NCBI GenBank assembly: GCA_022559985.1
Contig: JAFJTR010000011.1
Span: 558,001-622,000 of the forward strand
DNA length: 64,000 nucleotides
From: Parastagonospora avenae f. sp. tritici 18332-5
Lineage: Eukaryota; Ascomycota; Dothideomycetes; Pleosporales; Phaeosphaeriaceae
Direction of reading: 5' to 3'
The notes below the pieces were generated by a model. That model was not told the origin of the DNA and searched no databases. It was given only the letters and a program-made list of their open reading frames with translations. The stretch's first letter is position 1. Every line of letters begins with the position of its first letter. Both the position numbers and the translations under genes were made by a program. Below, piece by piece: positions 31,714 through 43,552 of this stretch.

Positions 31714-34094
31714 GTTTGCGGGTGTTGTATGGGGAAGCGCTGTGCGCTGCAGCAAAGTGGCCGTGGAGCAAGCGCGTGGATGCGGGGAGCAGGCGGCGTG
31801 TGGTGGGGGCGGGCTATGAGGTCAAATCTCAATGGCCAGGCTGGGAGACGGGAGACTGGACGCGGCAGTCGTCAGTAAAGAGTTGAGAAGACAGAAGAGC
31901 GTGTTTGCAGAAGGGAACATGTGTCTCGGCGCTTCCAGCCAGGTTTGGTAGAGGTCATGGTGAAACAGTAGGACGTTATGACACTGGGCATGGCCCCACG
32001 CTCCTTTGAGCTGCAGGGCAGCGGATCGCGCCCTGGCCGTCAATGAAGGACGGCCGTGCTGCAAATCGACAAAGAAAGACTCTTCCATAGGCGGCCACCA
32101 GGCGCACTGCAGAGCGTGTTGCAAGAGTATTGTTCACGTACCAATGGCTCGGATCAACTGCTCGTCGGTCTCGTCCTAGTCGCCGTTGCAAGTGTGCACG
32201 GTGCGATGGCTGGTATCCCTGTACCTCGGCGATGAGCTGCGCGCACGGCGTGTTCAAGACGGGATGTGCCGTCGAGGGTCGCGTGGTCGGAGAGGGCAAG
32301 ACGTGAAGCTGGCGGGGTAGTTGGCGTCGTCAAGACAGTCGCGCTGGACGAGGAGGAGGCGTGGCGGTGACAGCTGTAGGGATAGGGTGGAGCCGAACGA
32401 GGGGCAGGGTTCGTCTTCGTCCGTCAGGGTCTGCTTCTGCGTCTGCGTCGAGTGAATCCCAGTCAGCCCTCAGAACATCAATGTGGAATGTGAATGCTTT
32501 GTACGCATCCAAGGAACGTGGCCTGCACGTGGAAGGGACATTCACTCACTGGCAGGGCGCTCTTTCCTTCTGGGCTGTTGGTGTTGCTGCCCGGACGCCA
32601 GTCGCTGTCGCCCTGGTGGGATGGGGGGTGTGGATGGCGGGGTCAATTTGATCAACGGCGGCTGCGCGACAATGTAGCACAACAAGACAATAACAGACAA
32701 TGCGGCAACAAGAGAATGGAATCCAGGAACAGAGCAGCAGAGTGCCTACGGCGCGCAGATATACCACTACCACCGCACCACCACCATGCCCACACTGCCG
32801 CAGACGCAGCCCTCGTTTGGTGTCCGCATCGCCCTAGCCGCCGGAACAATGGTCTGGCTCAGGTCGAGAGCTCTGCCGCGCCCCCATTGGTGTGACTCTG
32901 TGGTGACTCGCTGTGCAGCTCTCCTGTGATTTCTGCTATATGCACCAGACCTATCTCAACCCAAAGACACCTGTTTGGCTAGTCTTGCCTGAAGCCTGGT
33001 GGATAATCCGACCAGCTTTCCTTGTTGACAAGCCTCTTGCGTGCTTCCTTCTCTCGCCATTGCAACCCAGCTGCAGCTTCGGCCATCCTCATTCGGCATT
33101 CCTGTGATCTGACATCTCCCCGTGCCGCCAGATAGTCGCTAGGCCGCTCAGTCTCAAATCCCGCGCTACTGTCGCTCAAGGTAAACCTTATAGGGTAGTG
33201 ACTGAAACCGCCAGGGGCAGGTTACATCTTTGCAACACCTATACTTAGTGGGCCGACTCTGCGGCCGGCATCCAACACCAACATGCGGGTGAGGCATCCT
33301 CCGAGCTATTGGCTGTACTAAGCGTTGCCGCGTTCCTTCATCTCAACGCGTCACAACCATCCTACAAACTACGCTTCTCTGCTGCTTCAGCACAAGACGT
33401 CACACAAACGAGCTCAAATCTTATCGTTGTGGTCTCACACCAATCGTGTGTCCGTCCTCACTAGCCTTGTCGGTACCTGAGACTTCTAGAAGCGTTTCAC
33501 CCGCCAGCTTGATCTGCAGCGCGCTGGAATGGATTTGCATTCCAGCAAGCTTCTAGAACACGATGCTAACCTGCTGGAATCCATGCTCGAAAAGTGCGTC
33601 ATGACACTTATAAACTGGTCGTCTCCGCGTGGGAGAGTAGTCATGCTCAATACGTCGATCACAGGTAGCGGGAGCTGACGTTCACTCTTCACACAGTTTC
33701 CGGGCCTTACACCATAGCGCCGAGATCCAAGGCACCGGATCGAACCTGCAATCACACCTGCAAGGACCCGCAAGGTGCGATGGCCACATCAGAGACCTGG
33801 ATGCACACGTAACGTTTCGCCATACATTCTCCGCTTCGCATCACGTTGTACTGAGAGTGACTGCGCTAGCCTGATGAGCACAACGAAATGTGCTAAGATC
33901 AAGATGCGATTGTCGCTATGTTCTTTATGTTATGCAATATGGTCATTATCGTGCAATTCGTTACGCTTAAACAATTCGCAGCACCTAGTACATGTCTCCA
34001 CTGCACATCGCTCTCCACTGATGAGGAGCTACAGCTCCTTCTCCGTGCTTGTATATTATCCCTGCTTCGCCCAACTCCGCAGGAAGGTTGGAAG
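31714..34094. other. Long non-coding region upstream of the MAP kinase
   Basis: About 2.4 kb with no supported gene, the longest gap here. It should contain the kinase promoter and leader plus the 3' flank of the small Cys-rich gene. Bases 32340-32640 are GC-rich with simple G/T runs. An ACGCGT lies near 33347 and a hairpin at 33523-33546. Frames such as 32361-32651 and 33775-34362 lack domains and overlap better explanations. Confidence 0.5.
33483..33558. repeat. Nested inverted repeat / hairpin
   Basis: GCTGGAATG (33523-33531) pairs perfectly with CATTCCAGC (33538-33546) around a 6-nt loop. The palindrome TTCTAGAA occurs on both sides, at about 33484-33491 and 33551-33558, and another CTGGAAT follows near 33573. 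Possible transposon-end remnant or regulatory hairpin. Confidence 0.45.
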
Positions 34095-34325
34095 TCACGC
34101 CGACGAAAGCGTGCCCATCGGTGGGTATTCGTGTCCTTCTTGTTCGATCCGTGGCCCACATGTACACCATTGTTCTGAAGGGACGTTCGACATGACACCG
34201 GCAACGTGCTTGCCACAGCCCCACCACGTGGTCTTGTCTGATATACGTCAGCAATTGCAAGGACTGAAGGCGTTGAATGAGCTGATAGACTTACGGCACG
34301 AGTCACAGGCAGCCTTCTTGCACAT
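34095..34325 (-). CDS. Small conserved cysteine-rich fungal protein (57 aa), function unknown
   Basis: Two short minus-strand exons (34325-34295 and 34237-34095; 57-nt intron, C|GTAAGT ... ATCAG|AC, GCTGAC branch) encode 57 residues starting MCKKAACDSC. Splicing completes a histidine and leads into HKTTWWGCGKHV, then WCTCGPRIEQEG and YPPMG. The C-x2-C, WWGCGxHV and C-x-C arrangement matches a widespread but uncharacterised group of tiny fungal proteins that I recognise by pattern; possible zinc binding is inference. There is no signal peptide. It is easily missed because neither exon is long. Sequence logic of the splice and the motif set makes it convincing. Confidence 0.8.
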
Positions 34326-35409
34326 TTTGAAATCGTTCAAGCTGTGTCTGATGATGGGATAGTGTGCGAGCTTGTTGGAGAGTACAATATCAGGAGATGT
34401 GAAGTGGCGTGACAGAAGTGCTGTGATGTATGACACAATTGATAATTATGGTTCTTCTAGCCCAAGGCACCGGAGCTTGCTTGCGGACTCGATTGCAGAT
34501 GTCAAAAAAGTAGTGTCCCAAACTTTCCTTCACGGCAGAAGCGTATTTATACGTCCCCCTCGAATCCTCGAGAAATCTAATTTCGAGCCCAACGTGCGTG
34601 TCCGTCTCCTTCCACCTCGCCGCGGCATCTCCCCTTCCTCACGACGTCGCCGAACGAACGTCGCCGACCTAGTTCGGACAAATGGACAAACCAATCACAA
34701 TCCTTCATCCATGTCTCTAGTCCCGCGTCCACCTGCATCCTCGCAGCTTGGCAGCGGGAAAGGCGCATACTCGAACCTGTAGTCCGGGACAAGGGTGACG
34801 GCATCCGCACGGTGGGTAGAAAGTTGTGGGTAGAAAGTTTTGGGCATGGCGTTAGTGGGCTTCATCGTAGAAGGGCCGCCTGAGAGTCGCCGAGCTCTTT
34901 AAGCTTCGTGGGACTACGCGGTTTTGAGTGGAGATGATCTTTGCAAAAACGGTGTGTCTTAAGCGCAAATGGTGATTCCGCGCGTGCGCACGTGGTTCGT
35001 CGTGGAATTTGGAATTCCCTTGGTGGCTAAGATAGTCAGCTTGCGGAAGATGATCAGCACACTATTTCGCCGGTTTCATGGGCACAGTCTGTCAAATACA
35101 ATACATTGTCGGAAGCAAGATACAACTTTATGTGCAATGATTTCAGCATTCGGAAACAAAATTACAGTAACGAAGATAAAGATCCTTCAACTGCGGACCG
35201 CTCACTAGGCGCTCTGTGGCAAAGACGTCAGTTTGTCGGTTGCAGCAATCTATGTATGTCTTGACTTTTGAGCCAACGCCGAAACGCCTCCGCTATGTAT
35301 GACATGTTCTCACAGATCACCGCAGACACTACAGGCAAGCTCGCCGACCTACTATATAGCAGGGTAATAATGCCGAAGTCCGCAATAACGAGTCCAATTA
35401 GCAGATGGA
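34326..35409. other. Intergenic region
   Basis: Promoter of the small Cys-rich gene and downstream flank of DBP3. Open frames at 34372-34810 on both strands show no domain. Nothing else is recognised. Confidence 0.5.
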
Positions 35410-37248
35410 TTAGTCAAATGTGATCTTGGTCGCCGCCTTCGTATTGTCAACATCTTTGTAAAATGCTCCGTAAGCACCATGCTCCTTCTTCTTGACGGTG
35501 GTGCCGAACTTGAGCAATTCCTCAGGAACCTCCTGATTGGCTGCTTTGAGGACATTTATCAAACTGTCACAATTGTTAGCAAGGTTGCTGTGGAATGGGC
35601 ATAGCACAGAGGGAAACACTTACGATCCTGAGAGTGCCTTATCGTGTTCCGTGAAGAATGTGATGGCCAGACCCTCTTTACCAGCACGGCCCGTCCGACC
35701 AATCCTATGCACGTAATCTTCGGCAGTCAACGGGAAGGTGACATTGATGACAAGCTTCACGGCAGGAATATCGAGACCTCGTGCGGCGACGTCCGTAGCC
35801 ACGAGCAACGGAACTTGGCCTTCCTTGAAAGCCGCAAGCGAGGCACTGCGCTTCTCTTGACTAAGATCACCGTGGATGCCGCCTACACGGAAGCCCTTCA
35901 TACGGATAAAGTTTTCGATACGCATAGCCTCCTTCTTGTACAGACAGAACACAAGGATACGGTCATCTTTGTTTTTCCCAGACTGGTATTGCTTTAGGAG
36001 CTGAAGGAGACGTTGTTCTTTTGCATGGGGGTCTAGAACTTCGACGAGTTGCTTAATTCGCACATTAGCGCGCAGCTCGCCAGATTGGTTATCTCCAATG
36101 GTGATTCGGACCGGCGAGACCATGAAGGTAGAGGCAAGCTCGCGCACCGAGGGCGGCCAGGTCGCTGTGAACATGAGAGTCTGGCGCCTCTTGGGCGTCT
36201 GCGAGATGATCTGACGAATGGGCTCCTCAAAACCTTTGTCAAGCATACGGTCTGCTTCGTCAAGAACCACGTAGTCGGCATTGCTGAGGTCTGCTGAGCC
36301 ATCGCCGATCAGGTCGTTCAAGCGACCGGGTGTAGCTACGACAATGTGCGCCTTTCGACAAGCAGCGACCTGCGGATCCTTGGGCACACCGCCATACACG
36401 CAAACGACCGACAGCCCAGCAGGATTGGCCAGTGCTACTAGTTGATCGTAGATCTGCACGGCCAGTTCGCGTGTTGGAGACACAATGACCGCCTTGATTC
36501 CCTTGCGCTTGTCCTTGGGCAAGGACAAGATAGCTCGCACACATGGCACGCCAAAGGCGAGCGTCTTGCCAGAACCCGTCTCCGCCACACCAACCATGTC
36601 CCTGCCAGAAAGCAAGAAGGGCCATGTAGCTGCTTGTATAGGCGTGGGGGCAGTAAAGCCAGCAAACGGCGCTCGCTGTGATTCGTCGGTCACAGGTAGG
36701 TACTTGAAGTTGACGATGGGACGGAGTTTGCGCGCAGCGGGCTTTGGGTCTTCGATGGTCATGGTGTTCTTCGTCAAGAAGGTGTCAATTTCCGATTGGG
36801 GGAGCTTTGCCAACTCGGCATGCTCAGTGTAGGAGCCTGCATTGGAACTTGACAATGTCTGCGCGGGAGCAGACGAAGCCTCTGTTGGTGCAGAGCTCGC
36901 GCTCTTCTCTGCCTCCTTGAGCTTCTTCTTCTCTGCCTTGCGAGCAGCTTTCCTTGCGGCCTTTGCAGCTTCTTCGTCGTCTTCCACGGTCGGCACATCG
37001 ACTTTGCCATCCTTGCTCGCCTCTTTTGCTTCCTTCTTGGCTTTCTTTGCTGCTTTACGCTCTGCCTTGGAAAGCGCTTCGTTCTCAGACCCGTCTATAG
37101 TCGTTTCTGCCGCTGGCGCATGGCCATTTTTGTTGGCGCCTTCACTTGTCGCAGACTTTTTGGATTTCCCACTCTTCTCTTTCTTGCTCTTCTTGCGCGA
37201 AAGCTCAGATGACGCAACCGCGTCGTCTTCGATAGGTCGTTTTCCCAT
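35410..37248 (-). CDS. DBP3: ATP-dependent DEAD-box RNA helicase Dbp3 (ribosome biogenesis)
   Basis: Two exons (37248-35624, 35563-35410; 60-nt intron) encode 592 residues. Dbp3 acts in the nucleolus in 60S subunit assembly and pre-rRNA processing. A Lys/Ala/Glu-rich basic N-terminus (about 15-120, repeated AxRKAxKK) precedes [16 protein letters not shown] (Q motif), AETGSGKT (222-229), PTRELA, TPGR, DEAD (330-333), and TATW in place of the usual SAT (361-364), characteristic of this subfamily. ARGLDIP and [10 protein letters not shown] complete the helicase core. The second exon adds the conserved tail [20 protein letters not shown]. The ATG at 37248 (MGKRPIED) is preferred to an in-frame ATG 12 codons upstream. 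It is divergent with the TFIIIC gene. Confidence 0.95.
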
Positions 37249-37528
37249 TGTCGCGGGAGTTCTGGTGAACGAGCTTTGGTGCACTGGCGTGACGGACTTT
37301 TTTCTTCGCCAGTACCTGCACTATCGATAAGGGTTGGCTAGACTCATGTGGGTCTAGGGCAGAATGTATCCTCAATAGCCTTGACCTCGGCATGCTGCCA
37401 TTCTCAGCAACAACACAGATTCTGTAAGGCGATTACCATTTCGATTCTGAACACTACATGTCATAAATCACGCACGCGATGGCCAGGAAAAGTGTAGAGA
37501 ACTCGACATTGGAATTGTTTAGGTGACA
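37249..37528. promoter_or_regulatory. Divergent promoter, DBP3 and TFIIIC subunit
   Basis: A 280-bp interval separates the two start codons. An inverted repeat CTAGAC...GTCTAG lies near 37339-37360, and GCGATG near 37468 resembles part of the yeast PAC element of ribosome-biogenesis promoters. Both motif readings are weak. Confidence 0.45.
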
Positions 37529-40138
37529 ATGTCAGACGTGACCGAGCTCAGGTGCTGGCCGTCGTGCATTGACGCGCTGGACTGGTCCCAAGATGGTATC
37601 ATCGCGCTCGCTTCCGACGAACGCGTTGAGTTACTGGTAGGATTATCAACAATGAGAATCCCCATACTGATACTGATCAGATGTTAGTTTCCAAACACAA
37701 TCTCATATGATAGAGACCAGGAATTTGCACAATGGCAACACATACCCTTGCAGGTCCCATGGTTTACCAACAAGGAACTACCCATCAAACGCCCTGCGCC
37801 TTTAGCGAATTATTCTCTAGGTGAAGAAATCTCATCTAGTGCTCCCATCGCCATATCTTGGTCACCCCCCGGCCTAGCGAAGTACCGGCGATGTGCTCTT
37901 GCTGCTCTCACAGCAAATCTGGTCCTATCGATATGGTCAGCGGAGGGCAAGCATGAGGAGGCGTCAAGCTGGGATCGAAGGCTTATCGTCAACAATGCGC
38001 TTGCCAAGTACTTCACGAGTCATGCAAAAGAAGAAGTAGGTCATGTTGCAGCGAGCTTCAATGAGCGCATGCGGTTGCGGGCTCGCGTTCGAGCCTTTAC
38101 ATGGGCACCTGCTCTGCCCAACTCGCACACCTCTAGCACCCTCGGATCTCGGCTTTCATACGGCCAGCACATCATAGCAGTCTGCAATGACGACAACCAC
38201 CTTGCTCTCGTAGCCATCGATTCCTCTACTACTTCTTATGCCGCAGACCCCGGCTGGCATGCTGAAGTTCTGACACACGTGTCCTTAGTTCCCATCTCTG
38301 ACAGCATCTTCTCGGCACCCTCGTCTTTTGCCGACAGAATAAAACAGCAGAGACATATCTCACATGTGTCGTGGAGTCCTTGGATTACTCGAGGGGACTG
38401 TCATCGTTCCATCCTGCTTTATGCCACCAACGAGGATGTGCGGGCCAGGATAGTCACTTACATGTCCGATGGCATAGGGCTAGGAGATGAAGTCGTGTAT
38501 CCAAATATCGAGATGCGTTACAACGGCCCCATGAAGTGGAGCCCAGAGATCAATGAGAACATCCTTACAGTCGCGCTGTTCACATCCACTGGCTTGATCT
38601 GTCTTACGATTTCGACCCAAGATGCTTCAATCACTGAGCAAGTCACCCACGATCTAGACGGGCGCTGGGATCAGGTGTCTGGCGCGGTCTGGGAGGTGGA
38701 TCGAAATTCTGCGCCTCGTCTACATGTCAGCTCAATTTTGTCGACGATCCAGAATCCAACTGCTCTACTCGAATCAAAAGACGGCACTCTTGTGCCAGCT
38801 GGCTGTCCAAGTTGGCGCGATCAACTAGAGAACAGCGCCTCACTCTTCAGTGCCAAAAACGACCTGAAGGGTAACGTCAAGATGAAGGTATGGGGCTTGG
38901 CCATCTCGCCGTTAGGAGACTTCGTTGCGACTTGTCATAGTGTACATCCATCAGACATGATAGAGTATGGATCGCCAGCTGATCGGCGTGGTACAGTAGC
39001 TGTGACTGCTCTTCAACAATACCGACAATTACGCGAAGGCTTCCCAGCTCATAACGCAAACGCCGAGGGCGTCCTTCTCACTCTCAAGAAACTCGTGGGG
39101 AACACGGTCGAAGACAGTAACCAGATGCCCGCCTTCATTGAAGAAATTGCTGATAAGCTTCTGCGAGTGTATGGCCCTATTGAGAACAAGGGCGACAGCG
39201 TTGATGCCTCTATCTCAGTCGACTCTGAGATCAGGCTTGCAGAACTCCTCCGGCATGTCAAACTCATTAGCTTCTTTGACACACAGACGCTCAGAGATCG
39301 CTATGTAGTTCTTGCATCTCAGGCTTGCAATAATGGCAGCAATGACGACCTCCAGAGGACGCTAATCGCTTATCGGCTCGCCACGAATCTGCAAGTCCTC
39401 TCAAGTACTCTTGTTGATACAGCGTTCAGCGCCGAGATTCGCAGCCACCACCGACAGATGATGAAACTCGTACAGAAGCTCATCGAGCCCGAAATCACAC
39501 CCACACAGCCAGTGGAACGTCGTGCTCCAGACGACGTAGAGGAGCAAGATCGACCAATCTTGATTACAGCTGCGCCACCCTCGCCTACAGCTTTGACGAT
39601 AGATCTAGACATGAGCGAGGCCATAGTGGACGCATGCGACTTCTGTTCTGCTCCAATTCCATTCGTGGACCTCAAGACTGCATCATGTACGAACGGACAC
39701 CAGTTCCCCAGATGTGGCCTTAGTCTGGTAGCCATACAAGCACCTGGCATAACGAAGTACTGTGGTATTTGCAGTACACCGTTCTTCAACGAAGAATTTG
39801 TGGCTGCTCAGGAGATGCAAAAGCAGTCAGGGGCAGCAAAAGGGTGGGGCAAGAAGACCGATGGGGATAGTTCAATTGGGCACGGTACTACAGATCCTCA
39901 ATCGAACGAGAACGACAACAACGGGCCTGAAGCTGGAGACATCCCCGTGGAAGATACTCCTCTCTCGGTAGACCTAGAACAGAACATGGAAAGAGAACGT
40001 AACCAAGAAGCTAGCCGCGATGGGCCCGAGAATGTCATGGTCGAGCAAGAGAGGGGGCAGCTGCCCATTACCTTTGCGAGGATCCTTTTCTTGGCTTGCG
40101 ACGCTTGCATCTATTGCGGTGGTAAATTCGTGGGCTGA
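37529..40138 (+). CDS. Transcription factor IIIC subunit with WD40-like N-terminus and C-terminal zinc finger
   Basis: Two exons (37529-37636, 37688-40138; 51-nt intron) encode 852 residues. TFIIIC binds A and B boxes of tRNA genes and recruits TFIIIB for RNA polymerase III. The N-terminus (CWPSCIDALDWSQDGIIALASDERVELL, exon 1) begins the beta-propeller of the TFIIIC delta/90-kDa family, continuing with W-S-P blades (IAISWSPPGLAKYRRCALAALT, HVSWSPWITRGDC). The C-terminus carries the putative TFIIIC zinc finger: CDFCSAPIP, CTNGHQFPRC, YCGICSTPF and final CDACIYCGGKFVG. An acidic low-complexity insert separates the last two pairs. Start MSDVTELRCW is chosen because it completes the first blade. 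Which yeast subunit it equals is less certain. Confidence 0.88.
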
Positions 40139-40466
40139 CACATCCTCGAAAAGCTGTAGCAGGGATTCTAGATAAAAGCAGCTGATACACGATGACGTGC
40201 CTGACGCTTGCACACCTAAATAGCCTTTCAATACATAAATCAAGATTATCTTGATGTCCGCTGCCGAATGTTGGCAAGAGCTTTGTGTTCTGCCTATATG
40301 GCGCGCAAGATCACGTTACACATCATAAATGTTATCAAGACCCGACCATCAAGAATAAGCATGCAAGGAAAAGGGTATCATTATGCATCCGTTATAATAA
40401 CAATTACTCCCTGCACAGATCTAGTCATTCCTGAACTATGAAAAGTCCCGCTTGAAGCACTTTCAA
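40139..40466. other. Convergent 3' region
   Basis: About 330 bp of presumed 3' UTRs of the TFIIIC and DEAH helicase genes. No feature is recognised. Confidence 0.55.
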
Positions 40467-43049
40467 TTAGCGGTCAGTACCAACTTTCCCCTGCCCCTTG
40501 CCCATCTTCTTGCCAACGTCCAGCCCATCGATTTCCTTTTGTTTGTGGTAATGCGGCGCCATTTCCGTCAGCCAGGCGGGCTCAATTGGCGCACAAGTGC
40601 GAGCGAATTCTTTGCTCGTGAGCACAAGCTCGGCGAAGACGATGAGTTTGGGTCGTACGTCCCTCAGACACGAGGAGGGGTGTATGTTGACTGATAAGCC
40701 CTGTTTCAGTGTCCGGTACGTTTGTCCGTCACGATTGAGCCGTGCGACGTTGGCGAAGTATCCAGATACGAAGGCCTTCAGGATCTTGACGTGCTCGTGT
40801 ACTCCGCAGGATGATTCGAAGATCTCTACGCGCTCGCAGAGTTTCACCAGCTGATCTCGCACGTCTCGAACTCGATTGAGACATCGGTATTGCACGAAGT
40901 TGTCTCGACACCAAGTCACAGAGTAATCGTTCTCGACGAATTCATTCCAGACATTCAAGAAGGCAATCAAATCTCCCCCCGTGCCAGCGACTGATGAGGT
41001 AAATCTTGCTTTCGCATGTTCCGCAGCGACCTTCTTGTCTTTGGGCGCAAAGAACAGAGTGCCGGCTTCTTGTACCATCGCGACGAGGGTGACGATTTCG
41101 TCGACACAGCCAAGGCTATCCGCCGATAAAAGAACCTTCGCCAGTCGTGGATCCAAGGGCAGTTCACTGGCTCGCCTGCCTAACTTGGTGACAGCACCGT
41201 TACTGTCTAAATATCCTAGTGCATAGAGCGTTTCAAGTGAAGCTGCAAGAGCTTCCACGGGAGGTGCATCCTAAGGATGATTAGCAAACGTTCCAATTGT
41301 ACATGGGGATTGGGGGGTGAGGGGAATACGTACCATGAAGTCGAAGTGTAGAACATCATGTATACCCATGGCCTTCAGCGTAAGGACGGGCCCATCGAGG
41401 CTGATTCTTAAGATCTCCGGTAAGCTCGACTCGGGGAGCTCATGATAAAAAGCATACTTGGTGTACAACCTGAAGGCCATGCCAGGTCCTGTGCGTCCAG
41501 CACGACCCGCTCTCTGTTCGGCGCTGGCTCGCGAGCAAGGGACGGTGACTAGTGATGCCATGTTAGTCGCGGCATTGAACGAGTTTTGTTTCTCGAGACC
41601 GCAATCGATTACGTAGCTGATCCCATCGATTGTTAAGGAAGTCTCAGCGATGTTGGTGGCGAGCACAACTTTCCGACTACCAGGTGGCGCCGGGTTGAAG
41701 ATAAGCTGCTGAGCCTCGGACGGAAGTGCTCCATACACGGGAGCTACGATCAATGGAGGGCTTCGACTACCAAGTTTCTTCTGAGTATCGTTAATGTAAT
41801 CCGCGGCAGCTAAAATCTCCTCTTCTCCCGTAAAAAAGATTAAAATGTCACCCTTGACATCGTTCATGGATCCATTCGAGCCTAAGTGGATCTGGAAGAC
41901 CGTGGTCACTGCCGCTGAGAGGTAGTTGGCTTCCGGTTGAGTCGAGTGTGCCTTCGTTATTGGAAACGTGCGCCCAGGAATGTTCATTATGGGTGCATCA
42001 TGAAAGTAACTAGAGAACTTCTGCGCGGCCAAGGTTGCTGAAGCAATGATCAAACGAAACTCTGGTCTCGCTAGGCATATCTCCTTCAACAGGCTCATTA
42101 AAATATCCGTAGCCAGTGTCCGTTCGTGGGCCTCGTCGAGAATCATGACCGAGTAGTCGGATAAAGTAGGATCTGTTAGACATAGTCGTAATGCTAGACC
42201 GTCCGTCATGTACTCTATCTGCGTATCGTCCGACATGGCGCTTTCGAAACGAACTGAGTAGCCTACTCTTCGACCAATCTTCGTGCCTACTTCAGCTGCT
42301 ACGCGGTTTGCGACGGAAATTGCGGCGACTCGACGGGGTTGTGTGCATCCAATGCGTAGACTGTTCTTCGCATAGCCGGACTCGTTCAAATACTGTGTCA
42401 ATTGTGTGGTCTTTCCAGATCCGGTAGCGCCAACGAGGACTATGATCTGATGTTCGGAGACAGCTTGTACGAATTCGTCCCTATATTTGTAGATCGGAAG
42501 GCTCTTCCGTGTGTCGTCGATATTCTTGGCTTTGACTTCTGCCTCGTCGAGATTCGCCTGCAACCGTTGCTTCTCAAGATCGATCACGGGCGCATCGAAC
42601 TTGATGTTTTGTTCTGTATCGAAGACGAAGTCGTAGTCCTCCGCAGACACACGTTCTGGCTTCTTAATCTGTGCGCGAACTTTAGACGTCTGCTCTTCTT
42701 CCCATAGCTGCACCTCCGACTTCTCGTAGCCCTTCTCCTTGTGTTTGCGCGCGAGTATTTCGGACTTGGTTGTGTAGTCGGCATCGGGTAGAATGTATCC
42801 GTCCAGGTGTTCGTCGATGGCGTTTCGTTGTTCAGCGAGTCGAAGTGTGTCGCGATTCCTGGCGAAGTCGGCACGCTCTTGTTTGGATAGCCGGTCACCA
42901 AGCCTCTCCTCTTCTTCTGCCTCTTCTATTACTTGCTTCCGGAGTAGCGCCAACTGTTCCGCCTCGCGCTTTTGCAGATATGCTTGTCGAGACCTCAGGC
43001 GCAAATCGCCCACGTCTGCATCGCCCATCTTGCGGCGCTTTGAGTCCAT
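40467..43049 (-). CDS. Divergent Prp2/DHX16-like DEAH-box RNA helicase
   Basis: Two exons (43049-41334, 41270-40467; 63-nt intron) encode 839 residues. The closest family is the Prp2/Cdc28/DHX16 group, which remodels the spliceosome before the first catalytic step. The N-terminus has the typical LRSRQAYLQKREAEQL segment, and DDTRKSLPIYKYRDEF leads into the helicase: GATGSGKT (207-214), TQPRRVAA, DEAH (305-308), SAT (337-339), QRAGRAGRTGPG, winged-helix and HA2 regions, and an OB-fold with LVLTSKEFARTCAPIEPAWLTEMAPHYH. Odd points are GATG instead of the usual GETG in motif I, GLALRLCL in place of the common GMLLRE, several shortened linkers, and no N-terminal region as in animal DHX16. It may be a diverged paralogue. 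Start ATG is plausible but upstream exons cannot be excluded. Confidence 0.85.
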
Positions 43050-43552
43050 TGTGAATGTAATTTCGTGTACGTTTGCGCCGTAGGATTTTGGTTTAGTGTA
43101 GCAGGCGCTGGTATTGCGTAATTATCGCATCTGAGACTCTGGCGGATTGTGGGGAGGGAGATTTTGTGGTGGACAGGCGTGGCTGAGCTCGCGGTACTTG
43201 TGAAATGTTGTGGCACGGACCAAGTTCGCGCGTGGGGTCACGTCTGGGCAGCTCTTGTCTGCAACTACATTTGCTTGCCAACAAAGTTGAGTAACGTTGC
43301 AATGTACTTCATCAAAGTTTTTGCTTAGGAAAAGAGGCAAACGTGGCACAAAAAAAATCTAGAACATGGGGACAAATGGATTTCATTCCGACTTCATGCT
43401 AACGTCCAACGGGTATCTAAGAAGACCATCAACGTGCTATAGAAAACGGCATTCTTGCCCTAAACGCCGCTCGCAGTGCCATGCTTTCCTGCTATATATC
43501 CAAAGAATACGCTTGTCAATCATAACAATACTGCCTCTTCAGAGTCACGCGA
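43050..43552. other. Intergenic region
   Basis: Promoter side of the DEAH helicase and 3' flank of RAD54. Short overlapping frames on the minus strand near 43093-43349 carry no domain. Confidence 0.5.

Noticed and set aside
33735..33760. B-box-like word (GGTTCGATCC on the minus strand) suggesting a tRNA gene
   Set aside because: The flanking bases do not form a T-stem and no acceptor or anticodon arm can be drawn.
33775..34362. 195-residue plus-strand frame
   Set aside because: It is antisense to the well-supported 57-aa Cys-rich gene and has no domain.
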